The translations under genes and the position numbers were made by a program. The notes under the pieces were generated by a model, which was given only the letters and a program-made list of their open reading frames with translations, made no database searches and was not told the DNA's origin. A stretch of 64,000 nt of DNA from Epiperipatus broadwayi (lineage: Eukaryota > Onychophora > Udeonychophora > Euonychophora > Peripatidae), in the NCBI GenBank assembly GCA_028023455.1, contig JAQFVV010006633.1:308001-372000 (forward strand). The letters run 5' to 3'. This document shows positions 47,476 to 59,732 of the stretch, one piece after another. The stretch's first letter is position 1; each line of letters begins with the position of its first letter.

Positions 47476-49489
47476 TCTATATATGTCTTTCAAAATTTTA
47501 ATTTTTGTCAATTTTTACTGTGGATATGGTGAAATAACAAAAGGTATTTTATTGTATCTAGATTATGTCTTACAGGAACTACACATTAATATTTAAACTG
47601 TGTGATTACTAACAATAAATATAAATAATATTATTAAAAAGTGTATCTTTAAATACATAATAATAACACCATGTGTTCATATTTATTTATTAAGTGATGA
47701 ATGTCAAAATAACGACAGATGAAAAACAGATAATTTAGTAAATATAAAATCAATTATTAAAAAAATAAATGTACATAATAGAATATAATTATAATAATAA
47801 TAAATTAAGTTCTTAGCACTCTAGAGATAAATAATTATAGAAAATTGATTTTGACTTCTCATATATTAATAAATGAAAATGGGTATTCGGATGTGTTGTG
47901 GGATAAAAGAGGTCATTAAAGAAGGTTGTTAAGTAAGTAATAAAGAAAACTTATGTACTAATAATTATTAAATAACAAAATAAAACTACATTTTGTCTGA
48001 TCCTTATATACATTAATTTAATCAGTCTTTCAATTAGGTATCTTTTTGATATAAGCTTTAGTTACTTCTTAAAATATAGAACATTTTCCCTGTTAGAATA
48101 TAACTCTCTAGAGGTATGATATGTTCTTGCCTAACTTCTAAAAGTACATATGGCATTACATAAGATGATTACTTAAAATAGCATTTATAAATAAAATATA
48201 TCACATGTTGTTAGGAGCTCTGCTCTGTTAAACAATAATATTATTTATATATAAAGCTCATTGTCTCAAATGCAAAGTAAGTATACAAGTTATAACTTCT
48301 ACAATCATTCAGGTACCTATATTTATAAAAAGGAAGGATAACATTTATAAAAGATTTCAAACTATATAACTATAATAATATAGCCATATTGTTTTTTCTG
48401 AAAGTTTGTGATGATAGTAATCAAGTTGCATTTATATAATGGACAATTTCTTTAGGAAAATTTAACTTTATATAAAAAGTCCAACTAACAGTTAAATGTA
48501 ATTGAAATATTTAAATAGAGTTAAATTTTTCTACAGATATTTAATAGTTAATATTAGATAATGAAAATAGTCCAATATATAAATACAAATATACACATAC
48601 TCTTTTGATATCTCATAGCATTGAATTTATAACAGCACATATTAATGTTTAGAAATCAAATAGACATATAAAATATATTTTAATTATAAATAATAATAAT
48701 ATTAATTAACAACCTCTCCCTAATACACTGCTGTGCACAGCCTATCATTTAGCATATAAGTAATGAGTATGATGGTGAGAGTCACATTATAAATAAGACC
48801 CATATAATAACATGAATATACTTAAATCTTAATAAAATGTAGAAAAAAAGGTCACTTATTTCTAATAACTATTTTGTAGAAAATGTTTTATTATTTTATT
48901 GTGAGGCTTTATACATGTGATGAATATTTTTACACAACTGCTGTTAAAATTTAAAATGTTTTAAATTATTATTCTATACATGGACTCTGGCCTCTATCTT
49001 TTATCTAAATAAATCTTTACAGCCAGAAACTAATTGGGAAGTCTACAGTCAATGATCATGCTGTCATTCATTTGTTAAGACTCACTGTCTAACTTTTACA
49101 CCAATACCACACTACACAGATTCTACAAATATTAAAAGAAGCTCAATGTCAATAGGATTCAATCATATTAAAACATCTGAAAGCATGTACTTTTTTTAAA
49201 ATAACTATCTAACTAAAGATGAGATAGTACTATTAATGATAAAATGTCACAAAACCAAAGATTGTTTTAATGTTTAGAAATATTTGGAAACACTAGCAAT
49301 ACCTCAATATGAGTTTGCATAAAACTCCTGAGTAAACTGTTATTCATTTATGAGATTCTAAACATATATTTTTATAGTTTGATAATGAAATAATATTTAA
49401 TTTGAACTTAAATAAAAGCAAAAACAAAAATCCATATTCCTCACTTTTAAATTTAAATTATAATATACTAAATGAATATTATTTACACA
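47476..49489. other. AT-rich, nothing recognised
   Basis: Two kilobases of stop-rich AT-rich DNA without a supported feature. Confidence 0.5.
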
Positions 49490-49740
49490 ATGTTCTTAAT
49501 ATTTTTTGAAAATCATGTATGAAAAATTTAGATTAGTAATTAATATTAAAACAAAACAAAATTCATGCTTTATAAGACAGTAATGGGAAAAAAAACTTCA
49601 GCAATTTTTAGCTTGAATAAATTATCAGCTTGTGAATTAATTAAATACCTTAATAGCTTTTTAGATAGAAAGGAGAATTTGGATGCAGAAGCACCACTCA
49701 GACATTATGAGTTTGCTGCTTCATTTACAAGTTAAAAAAA
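49490..49740 (+). pseudogene. Short LINE RT fragment
   Basis: LRLVINIKTKQN and, later, FLDRKENLDAEAPLR fit the I-N-x-K-K-T-K and L-G-S-x-L-D...D-A-E segments that follow the catalytic motif in LINE RTs. Similar text is seen at 30700-30790. The fragment is broken by stops. Confidence 0.4.
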
Positions 49741-49909
49741 CAGGGTATTAAATCATAATGACATAAAGTACTTTTATTTTAATTAGGTATATATAGGTCT
49801 ATAATACTTCCAAATGTGTTGCATGAAAATAATACATAGATCTTCTAATGACATAATGCAAAGGCAATGAAAAAATTCCACTTAAAGACATATCACATTA
49901 GTATAAAAA

Positions 49910-49913
49910 TTAA
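49910..49913. repeat. TTAA flank of family B element, left
   Basis: TTAA directly outside the terminal inverted repeat; repeated at 50251-50254. TTAA duplication is a hallmark of piggyBac-type transposition. Confidence 0.6.
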
Positions 49914-50250
49914 AACAGGCAAAACTCTCCATACAGTAGTGACACTCAGTGCCAATCAGAGTAATCAATGGATACCAGAAGTCTTGTGCCTAAAATCCCC
50001 ATCTAGTGCCTACTCATCCAATACCCTCAAACTAGTTTCTGGTTTGTGGTCTTCACTAGTGCAGAGCTTTGGATCTGAGAGCACTGCACCTAGATCTTAG
50101 AATCTAGGAGCACTGCACAAGCCAGAAACTAGTCTGCGGATATTGGATGAGTAGGCACTAGATGGGGATTTTATGCACAAACCTTCTGGAATCTATTGAT
50201 TACTCTGGTTGGCACTGAGTGGCACTACTGTATGGAGAGTTTTGCCTGTT
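49914..50250. mobile_element. Foldback element (family B), long copy
   Basis: 337 bases with terminal inverted repeats beginning AACAGGCAAAACTCTCCATA. The inverted match continues far inward: GTGCCTACTCATCCAATA pairs with TATTGGATGAGTAGGCAC, and AAACTAGTTTCTGG with CCAGAAACTAG, so almost the whole element can fold back. TTAA lies on both sides. Non-coding. Family B copy 43734-43945 looks like a shortened version. A frame of 77 codons across the left flank and element is chance. Confidence 0.85.
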
Positions 50251-50254
50251 TTAA
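50251..50254. repeat. TTAA flank of family B element, right
   Basis: Second TTAA next to GCCTGTT. Confidence 0.6.
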
Positions 50255-53003
50255 TAACAGTTATGTGCTAGCATAAGGAATAGTGATCAAGTGATTAATA
50301 TAAAAATGTTATAGTAATTGGTATTCATTTACCTTATTGAATATGATGATACCAATCTTCTATTAAGTGGAAAAAGAATCATTGAATTAAATAGATAAAA
50401 TAAACGGATAGTGGAAGATTTGTTTAAAAACATTTAATAGTAAATTTGAATATAATTAAAACCTTCATTTATATTATAAATATTATATCAAAGATATTTT
50501 AAAGTGTAAGAACATTGATAGTTTTTATTGAGAGTTGTGCCAAAAGCTATAAGATGGCTGGTAGCTATAATTAAACAAAATATGGAACTTTTTTTTAAAA
50601 AAAAAAAAACTATTTCTGCAAATGAAATTAAAAGTCAGCATCCACAAAATATTAAATAACCAAACAAATGTGTATGCAATATATAGAAATATTTATGAAT
50701 TTATATAATCATCTATATGTTTCCTTTTTGGAATGAGATTGGCCATACTTGTTTAGAAGTAGAACAAGCCACTAATAATAATGATAGCTATCATAACAAT
50801 ATAAATAAAACAAATCTATTTTTAAGATGTAATTTAAATAACTGATATTCTTGAAAATGTTATTTAATTTTAATCTTTCTCTTAAATGTGAAGGACTGTT
50901 AATACTTTAATCTATACTCGTATGAATGTATATATTAAAATTGTAAAGTGTTTTTACCATTTTATAAGAACTATTTTACTTACTAATTAAGCTCAAAAAT
51001 AAAGAAAAAATTCACAGTTTAAATTATATAAGGCTTGATGGCGATTGTTATAATGACTTAGGATCGACAAAACATGCTTGCATTTGAAGATCAAAATAAA
51101 TAATTTCTTGCATTTGAAAATAATTATCAGTAATATAAATCTAAACTATATATTTGTGTGATAAAAAATTATACTACACGTTAATAAGACTTAAATATTT
51201 GTAAACAGTTAATAAAAAAATACACATATTTAAAGCCTATATTTATTTAACAATAAATCATAAGCAATGAACTATGCTAGAAATTGTTGGAAAAAAAATT
51301 ATTATATATATGTCTGCTAAATAAATTCAAGGTTGCCTGAAGACTAAATATTTTAAAATATGTATCAGCGATAAAGGTTTGGATGTATATGTTAAAATAT
51401 TTTAAAGAAATACATGTGAGAAAATATTTTAAAGGAGGGGGATAATGAAGTATATACAATATAATCATGTAATTTTAAAAAAAGGTCAAAGTCAAACCCT
51501 TATATATCAGCAGAATAGGATTGTCAGTGAATGTACTTCAGTTATCTTTTATTATGAAATAATCATGTGATCGACTTTTATGGTTATAGATTTAAAAAAA
51601 TATTAATTAGATCATACATGATAATATTTATTTGAAAAACTTTGGCCTTAACTTAGATACATGCTATTATTAATTAGCACCTTCAATGTTGGATAATATT
51701 ATAAACTTTTTTTAGGTTTTGCTAGAAGACACACCGTGTCTAAATTGTTCTAGTATTTATATTCACATTAAAAATATAATCTGAAAGTGAAATATTTATA
51801 TCATTTATGATTAATAATCATATGCTCTACTTTAACAGTACAAAACATGATGAAATTCTATGTAGGAAATTAAAACGCAAATAATAATTTAATCTCTTGT
51901 AAGTTTAAACAAAAGTGTATTCTATTTCAGCAGTATATCAGAAATTGTTCTTAATAAGATAAATGAGTTTTAGAAAATTTTATGATTATATACATATATT
52001 TATATATATCCTATTTTGTTTTATTCTGTGTTTATTAAAATCTGACTTTGGGGGAGGGAGATATTTTTGCTATGATTATTATTTTATAATGTTTAACGAA
52101 TTCTGCTAGTTGTCTTAAAACGTCAATGTCTTCCTTTCTTAATAAATTAAAATCATGATTTAACAAACAGTGGTTTTTCAATTATAGCGATGGTTTACTC
52201 AGAGTATGTATGACAAAAATGTTAATGGTACAAGAGTGAGTATGATTGATTTCTTTCCCGAAAACATCAGCTAGTATTGATTACTGTGATTGTGGCAACT
52301 TCTAGAAATAAAAGTTGATAGTAATAGTGGGAATAGGCAATCATGTGAAACCACCCCATGCCATGTATCACTACAATATATATGTATGCAGACAAGAAGC
52401 TTTAGAAAGCAGAGATAGCATATCTACCAGCTAAATATATTTTAGATGAAATTTAAATCTGGGTTGAATAAAATTCAAAAAGACATGATTTTTATCTTTC
52501 TAATAGCTGGAAACTTTAAACAGAATGCGGCAAAGTTTTGTAGTAAAGTAACGTTTAGTTTATCATTATGTATATATGCATTAAATGTGCCAGAAACGTA
52601 ATAAAAAAATCATAATTTATTTCTTAATAAATTAAAAGAGAAATAAAAAAAATTGATCATTAAGTAATTACAAGATTAAAAACTTATAAAATAATATATA
52701 TATAATTGTCTTCATAAAACATTGATTATCGATAACTTTTGTTATGATATTATGCAATAACAAACTATCTTACAAAAATCACGGTAATAATAAAAATTAA
52801 AAACAATTAAAAATGATAACTTATTCATAAAATCCATAAAAGAAAAACTATAATTTTAAACAGAATTATTATTTTTAAATTTAAATTGTGCATAAAAATT
52901 GATTTCTCTCTGACTTAGGTTAAAATAATAAAAAGCATACTTAAAAGACTATAAATGTGCTGAAAGTAATAAGAAATATACATAAATTAGTATTAACAAA
53001 TGC
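50255..53003. other. AT-rich, nothing recognised
   Basis: Almost 2.75 kb with no supported gene, RNA or repeat. A few slightly GC-richer patches (about 52250-52400) look unique. Confidence 0.5.
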
Positions 53004-53044
53004 ATATAATACTTCTGTTAATACAACTTATAAAATACAATATA
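53004..53044 (-). repeat. 41-bp PLE terminal sequence, copy at 3' end
   Basis: Exactly the reverse complement of 55354-55394. It lies at the 3' end of the minus-strand PLE. Confidence 0.85.
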
Positions 53045-55353
53045 ACAATTCTTCAATTACTAAAACAGAGAATCATTAATATAAATAAAATAACTATTGC
53101 CAAGCGCTTTCAACTCCTATGAGTCCTTATAAAGGTAGTAAAAAAACTCCTATTGTTTCCTAAGCGATAAATTCAACATTTCATTGCATAAATCAGAAAA
53201 CTGGTTAATTTTAAATTCATAGCACAACATGAATCTTGTATAAGATATGATTCTTTAATCTTGCGTTTTTTATCGTGTGTTTCAAAATTCTTTGGACTAC
53301 ATCCATGGCATGTACTATATTGGTGAATATAAAAAGCTGAATAAACTGTAATAAACATCTTCCCTTGCTCTAATATATGTATATTTATGCTGTTGAAGTA
53401 GATATTTATTATTTGTCTTGTTTTCCCCAATATATATTGCACTACAATTCATCTGTGGACATCTAATAGAACACACAACACTGATTTTATCCTCTTTACT
53501 TATTAATCCCTTAGAATTATTTATTAATCTATTAAGATTAGAAGGAATCCTTCATGCCAACTGGAAATCCTGACTTAAAACTCTTATTATATTTTTATTA
53601 ATATTGGGAATAAAAGCTAATGATATCCATAGTTTATTGTTCACATTTATATTCTCACTATTATAACATTGTTTATAATGTTTCAATACAATAGATAATA
53701 ACCTATGCGTATTATAATCAACTTGTATCAAATCTTGCATATAACAATTTATGTTATCTTTCTTAACAATTTTATTTGAACACAGTCATTGATTACATGT
53801 TAAAAAAGCTCTAAACCCAGCTAATTTGTGTATTAAAGGAACATTAGATTTTGGATAAATATAACCTCTATTATCTATATGCCTACCATTTTATATACCA
53901 ATCTATCATCCACACATGATATTTTTAAATCCAGGTATTTAATACCTGAATTGTTCTCTCTCTCTCTATTGTCCAAACTAAACCATCCTGGTTCTGCAAA
54001 CTATTAAAAATTTGTTTTATAATGTGTTGTTGCCCGTATATTAAAACATCATCCACATATCTACAATACAATGTGTTCTCATTCTTTAATAATATGGGAT
54101 GCACAATTCGCTGTTCTATATTATCTACAAACAAACTACTCAGCAAACCATTCACAGCCAAACCCTTTGGCCAGTCTTTTTCCATTTTATATAAATAACT
54201 ACCATGTGCTGCCACAATATCATTGCTTATCCAATCTAAAACATCCACAATAAAAGATATCTTATTTTATGGCATTTCTTTGACAAACAATATATCTCTC
54301 AAAATTGTTATAGATACAGACCGATCCACTCACCCATATAATTCAACCACATCTAATGAAACAAACTTATACCCCTTAACTGCAGCTGTTTTATCAAGTA
54401 TATTAATGCAATCAAATGACAACTTCAAATTATATTCCCAAACCCAACAAAATACAAAATCCTTGCAACCTTTTGATAACATGTTCTTGTAAAATCCAGC
54501 ATCAATCTCAAAGGATCACCAACCTTATGTGTTTTTACATCCACAAACATTTGAGGAATAAAAGTTGCTACTGGATAAATCTCCATATATTCTCTATTAG
54601 TGAAAAATGCTTTAACTTTCATAGTCTTTTTATTATAATTTTCAATTCTAATAAAGTTCAACTTCTCTATCTGTTGTTGTAGTTTAATTTCATATGTAAC
54701 TTTATCCATTAATACAAATCTATGAGATTTATCCTCCTTAGAACAAATCAGCTGGTTATTATTTAAAAATAACATAACTTCTTTCAAAATCTGCTACTTA
54801 CTATAATTCAATTCATTAGATAACTCATTAATTTGTGGAGGTATAACCTTAATAATATTTTCTTTATTAACAATGCCATCATATGCTACCTCGACATCTT
54901 CAACTACTTCAGTTTTCACATTTTTCCATGAACCATATACAAATCTAGGTCCATACAACAAACTTTCACTTACATTATCTGGAACTTCACATGTAGATAA
55001 ATTAACCACCTGTTGACAATTATTTTGCAGTCTAATATGATTTTGCTTATATAACAAAAATGAAAATTTCTTCAAATATTAAACTGCATATCTTTTTTAA
55101 ATTTATCAAACCAAATTCCTGTATATGATGGCAATGAATAAAATTGTTGTAATACTTTCTCTTTCTTTACTATCAAAAAAATTTTTTCCTGCTATCCTTC
55201 CATAAAAAATAAACCAGAGTTCTCTGTATTTTATTCGTAGCTTCACTATGTATACCATAATTAATTTTAATTTTATAAGAATTTGGAATAACATTATACT
55301 CTCAACAATTCTTAAAGAAAATAAAACATTCCTTAGCAACAATACACTTTTTT
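53045..55353 (-). pseudogene. Penelope-like element, RT plus GIY-YIG, frame-broken
   Basis: Sense is the minus strand. 55342-54794 holds the N-terminal part, ending with NLSTCEVPDNVSESLLYGP, the NLS...LL-x-G-P block of PLEs. 54787-54425 holds SHRFVLMDKVTYEIKLQQQ and YPVATFIPQMFVDVKTHKVG then PLRLMLDF, the K-x-H-K and P-L-R early RT motifs. 54248-53925 holds KGLAVNGLLSSLFVDNIEQR and YCRYVDDVLIY with the catalytic DD. 53740-53552 is the connector. From about 53510 to 53160 comes CSIRCPQMNCSAIYIGENKT and QQHKYTYI, the GIY-YIG nuclease. Frameshifts and stops separate these blocks, so no full protein is made, though all domains remain. Its 3' region (53101-53160) carries a stem followed by GAAAGCGCTTGG that resembles a hammerhead relic. 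Confidence 0.8.
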
Positions 55354-55394
55354 TATATTGTATTTTATAAGTTGTATTAACAGAAGTATTATAT
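55354..55394 (+). repeat. 41-bp PLE terminal sequence, copy before plus-strand PLE
   Basis: A perfect 41-base match (in the opposite orientation) to 53004-53044. For the plus-strand copy downstream it acts as an upstream piece of the 3' end, as in PLE pseudo-LTRs. Confidence 0.85.
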
Positions 55395-56280
55395 TGATTT
55401 ATTATTTACAATGGATGTGATTGGAAGTTTAAAGATGCGATGCATTTGTGAAGAAAGTGTATTCATTTTGGATGTTTTATATTTGGATAAGCAATGATAC
55501 TGTGGCAGAACATGGTAGTTATTTGTATAAAATGCAAAAAGTATGGTCAATGGGTTTGGCTGTGAGTGGCTGGTTGAGTAGTTTGTTTGTAGATAATATA
55601 GAACAGTGAATTTGTGCATCCCATATTATTAAAGAATGAGAACACATTGTATTGTAGATATGTAGATGATGTTTTAATATATAGGGAACTGGATATTATA
55701 AAACAAATTTTTAATAGTTTGCAGAACCAGGATAGTTTAGTTTGGACAATAGATTAATAAATAATTCTAAGGGAGTAATAAATAAAGAGGATAAAAGCAG
55801 TGTTGTGTGTTCTATTAGATGCCCACAGATAAATTGTAAGGCAATATATATTGGGGAAAACAAGACAAATATTAAATATTGCCTTCAACAGCATAAATAT
55901 ACATATATTAAAGCAAGGAAAGATGTTACAATTTATTCAACTTTTTATGTTCACCGTTATAGTACAGACTATATATGTAGTCCATTATTTGCAATATTAA
56001 TACATAAAATACACGATCACAATAAAAAATGAAAGATTAAAAAATCATATCTTATACAAAATTCATTTGTGCTATGAATTTAAAATTAACCAATTCTCCG
56101 ATTAGTTGTTCCTGGCCAATGCAATGAAATGTTGAATTTATTGCTTAGGAGAAAATAGGAGTTTTTTTACTGCCTTGAGAAGAACTCATAGGAGTTAAAA
56201 GCACTTGGAAATAATTATTTTATTTATATTAATGATTCTCTGTTTTAGCAATTGACGAATTGTTATGTTGTATTAATAAA
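55395..56280 (+). pseudogene. Penelope-like element, second copy, internally deleted
   Basis: Plus strand, opposite to the neighbour at 53045-55353. It begins within the RT (text corresponding to DVLDWISNDIVAAHGSYLY, then the LAV...SSLFVDNIEQ segment) and reaches the region of YCRYVDDVL with several stops. At about 55750 it jumps from GTTTGGACAATAGA directly to the sequence before the nuclease, losing about 400 bases. It then keeps one open frame for the GIY-YIG domain: LINNSKGVINKEDKSSVVCS, IRCPQINCKAIYIGENKTN, LQQHKYTYIKARKD and a final HNKK. The 3' end matches the other copy, including the hammerhead-like stem, and stops near 56280. Confidence 0.8.
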
Positions 56281-56371
56281 TCTATATAAAAAAATAAGGT
56301 AATATTTGGTAAGATATTTTAGTAATGAAGTAAATAAATCCACTATTAGATAAAAATATATATTTTAAAAT

Positions 56372-57280
56372 CATCATCATCATCAATTCACTGAAAGATG
56401 AAGGTCTCTCCAAGTGCAGTTCAATCCATCTTCTCAAATCTCTAGTCTCTTTTCTCCACATCACACCAACACACTTTCTTATTTCATCCATCCATCTCAC
56501 ATATGGATTCTTTCTAAGTTTATTGCAATTTCTTGGAATCCAGCTTAAGATTTCAACTGTCTATCAGTTATCATCTTTTTTAGCAATATATCCAATCCAA
56601 CTCCACATCAGATTTTTAATTCTTTTAATGTTAGTAGATCCTGTATATTCTCTCACCCATGCATTTCATTTTTGATTTATTCTTACTCCTCACATGTTTT
56701 CAGCTCTCCATACTTCTTTAAGTGGTCTGAACTCTTTATAATGCTCTTTTGTTAAGTGTCTAAGTTTCATATCTATAACAAAGAATTGGTAAAATGCAAT
56801 TATTAAAAACATTTTCAAACAAATAGGCATATTTCCTTTTAATATTAAGTTATTTATACCAAAAACAGTCCAATGATTTAATTCTATGATTAATTTCATC
56901 CATTTTGTTTTCATCTGTAGTATTAATGTGATCAAGGTATATATCAAGTTGTTAACTTCTTCTAACTCATTATTATCAATGTTTATTTTCTTCTTTTGAG
57001 AAAATCCATTGAACATTATTTTAGTCTTTTTAACATTTACTTTTAATCCTATTTTCTTAATTTCATCTGATAACTCTTGCAACATTTCCTGAATCTCTAA
57101 AGCATTATTTGCAAAAACAGCTACATCATCTGCAAAATCTAGATGATTTAAACAATTTCTATTTACTTTTACTTCCTTAGCTTCTTATTTTAATCTACAA
57201 AATACTTCTTGCAAAACTTCTATAAAAAGTTTTGGAGCTATAGAGTCACAATGACACACACCTTCTCAATGTTAATCTTT
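56372..57280 (-). pseudogene. RTE-like LINE copy B, 3' segment
   Basis: From the 3' tail (CAT triplets in plus, so GAT/ATG in sense) to the nested insertion. In sense it carries the end of the RT (ADDVAVF-like text near 57125), GLKVNVKKTKIMFNGFSQKK, FGINNLILKGNMPICLK, then RWMDEIRKCVGVMWRKETRD and RRWIELHLERPSSFSE, the usual C-terminus of RTE-type proteins. It matches copy A base for base over long stretches. Frames are broken. TTTTAAAAT at 56363-56371 may be a target-site duplication with a similar TTTTAAAT at 59735-59742. Confidence 0.8.
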
Positions 57281-57291
57281 TTAGTCCCATT
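57281..57291. repeat. Possible target-site duplication, left (nested insertion)
   Basis: TTAGTCCCATT compared with TTAGTGCTGTT at 57751-57761: eight of eleven positions agree. Copy A lacks the intervening sequence at this point. Confidence 0.5.
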
Positions 57292-57750
57292 CATCATCAA
57301 TAGTCCAGAGAATAGATACATTATCAACTTTTTTCATTACATTATCTTCATTGCCCAGCTTTTCAATTCCATGTAACTCTTTCCATCCCTTTTATCACCC
57401 AACAATGTCAATCTTTTAAATCTCTTTTTCTTACTTCTATTCATCATTCCCTCTGAAACATCTTTCATTAAACTAGAATGTCTTCTTAATATATTTCCAA
57501 TCCAACTTCTCTTTCTGATTTGCTCAATCAATTGTCTTTTTTCATTTACTCTTTTCCAAAACTTCATTTATTTTATTCATCCAATTGATTTTTTCCATTC
57601 TCCTCCATGTTCACATCTCAAAGACTTCCAAACTATTCCTAATTTTATTACCTATTGTCTACATTTCACCCCATATCCCATACACCCTTACTCCAATTTA
57701 TTCAACATATTTTAAAGACATATAATCTGCAAATCGTATCCATTTTATTA
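57292..57750 (-). mobile_element. Nested LINE 3' fragment inside RTE copy B
   Basis: 459 bases absent from the matching position of copy A. On the minus strand it reads FWKRVNEKRQLIEQIRKRSW, IGNILRRHSSLMKDVSEGMM and so on, like the C-terminal I-x-x-R-x-x-W-I-G-H-x-L-R-R...E-G segment of another RTE/CR1-like LINE, and ends with GATGATG-type triplets. It is 5'-truncated. Confidence 0.7.
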
Positions 57751-59732
57751 TTAGTGCTGTTACATAATCTAATTGTTGCTGATGCATATTTATAAATATT
57801 CTTCAAAATATGAAAGTTTCCTGGGTATACATTTTGATGATCCAAGGCTTTAATCATTGAATAAATGCTTATAGAATGAAATGCCTTTTCATAATATATA
57901 AATCCAAGGTATAATGGCAACTCACATTCATTGTTTTTTTCTACAATTTCTCTCAATACTTGAATATAATCTAAAGTATTAAAACCACTTTTAAAGTCAG
58001 CTTGCCCTTTTGGTTGGTTAAAATTCAAAGTTTTCTGTAAACAAGTTGTAATTAATTTGGTAAAAATTTTGTGTAGAACTGATAAAAGATTGTCATGTCT
58101 GTAATTCTAATATCTTCTTTATTACCTTTTAAAAATATTAATATTGATATTGCATTCTTCCAATCATCTGATATGTCTTTATCATTTAAACATTTGGTAT
58201 ATAATTTTGCCAAAAATATTATATTTCTTTACATGCTTCTTTTAAGATATCAATTATAATTCAATCATTATCTGGAGATTTCTTCATAAATTTAATTATA
58301 TGTCTCATTTATTCATTTAAAATTCTGGGCAATTCAGAAAGTATAGTAGTTATAGAAAATACTTTTGCTTGTTCCTTATTGCTATATAATTATTGATAGA
58401 ACTCTCCTATACTTTCCGTAAGGTCATCTCTCTTTTTAGTAATAGATCCATTTTTTTTCTTATTGCAGAAATATTCCCTACCAATACTAAAATGTTGTTT
58501 TACACTCTTGAGACTTATTCTTTTCTATAATTTTCTTTACTTGTTCACAATTATATTTTCTTATTATCAATTCTTTTTCACAACATTTTACAAAATTCAA
58601 TATATTCAATCCTTTTTAAAGCATACCATTTTTATACAGTTTCATATTCCTTCTTTTCTTCATAAATTGTCTTATCACAGCAAAAATTTTACTAGTCAAC
58701 TGCTGCTTTTTTGTCCCAGCTATTTTTGTTGCAGTTATTAAAAGTATATCAGTTATCTTCCTACTGATTTTGTTCAAATTTAAATCATATTCAAAATCTG
58801 CTAATATTTGAAAACAATTTGTAAGTTCTAGTTTAAATTCATTGAAATGTTGTGAAGATCAGGAATATCAAAAGTGAATATTGTTTTTCTTAATAATTTT
58901 TATTTTTCCAATTTTGCTTTAACATCTCACTAATCAATGATCACTTCCTGTGTTGAATTTATTAAGAACATTACGATCCTGAAATACATATTTCCTATTA
59001 GTCAAAATATATTCTAATTCTGCTGTTAATTTGGATGCTTCCATGTCCATTTAACATTTTTCTCAAAATAAGAGTCCATAATATAAAGTTTTTCTGCACA
59101 CTCCACAATCTATGTTTTCCCTTATTCTATAACCGTAACCAAATTTATCTACAACACTTTCATCTTTCAATTGTTTATCAATTCTAGAATTAAAGTCTCC
59201 CATGACAATTTTAAAATATTGTTTGATATGATAAAAATCATTTTGTACTTCCATTTAAAAATTCTCTACTTCTTTGTCACAATGAGATATTATTGGGGGT
59301 ATAAAACAAATTATTTGCATTTGCTAACTGTTATCAAATTGACTAAATAATCTTGCCACTCTGTCTGATACACCATCAATCTTCACAATGTAGTTTTCCA
59401 CATTTTTATTTACAATGAATTCTACTTATTTGTATTTCCAATATTTGTGCCTTTGTAATATAATACATGCCCATTTTTAAATCAAATGTCTCTTCACCTT
59501 TTCTTCTAACTTCACAAAATTCAATAATGTACCATTTCATATTAGACAGTTCTTTCAATTCTTGCAATCTTCCTTCACTTGAGAGTGATCTGCAGTTGTA
59601 AAAACCTAAATAAAAGTTCATAATCAAATGGCAGCTTGGGACCACAATGAGGAGATTCTTAGCACCCTCTACCTTCATCACTAACTGCTGCATTGACTGA
59701 CAACTTTACAGCCTCCTCAATATGAGAGATAA
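57751..59732 (-). pseudogene. RTE-like LINE copy B, 5' segment (endonuclease and RT)
   Basis: Sense is the minus strand. From the 5' end: FYNCRSLSSEGRLQELKEL, WYIIEFCEVRRKGEETFDLK (59693-59406), then FKIVMGDFNSRIDKQLKDES with the G-D-F-N motif and KFGYGYRIREN (59254-59063): the endonuclease. Next, a connector (58740-58460), then the RT: QADFKSGFNTLDYIQVLRE, YEKAFHSISIYSMIKALDH (58028-57780). The order is colinear, which makes it the reference for reading copy A. Stops and frameshifts are present throughout, so the element is dead. Length without the nested insert is about 2.9 kb, slightly short for an RTE. Confidence 0.85.

Noticed and set aside
54071-54492. Plus-strand frames over the PLE
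   Set aside because: Antisense to the RT domain whose motifs are clear on the minus strand.
55389-55619. Minus-strand 76-codon frame
   Set aside because: Antisense to the RT part of the plus-strand PLE copy.
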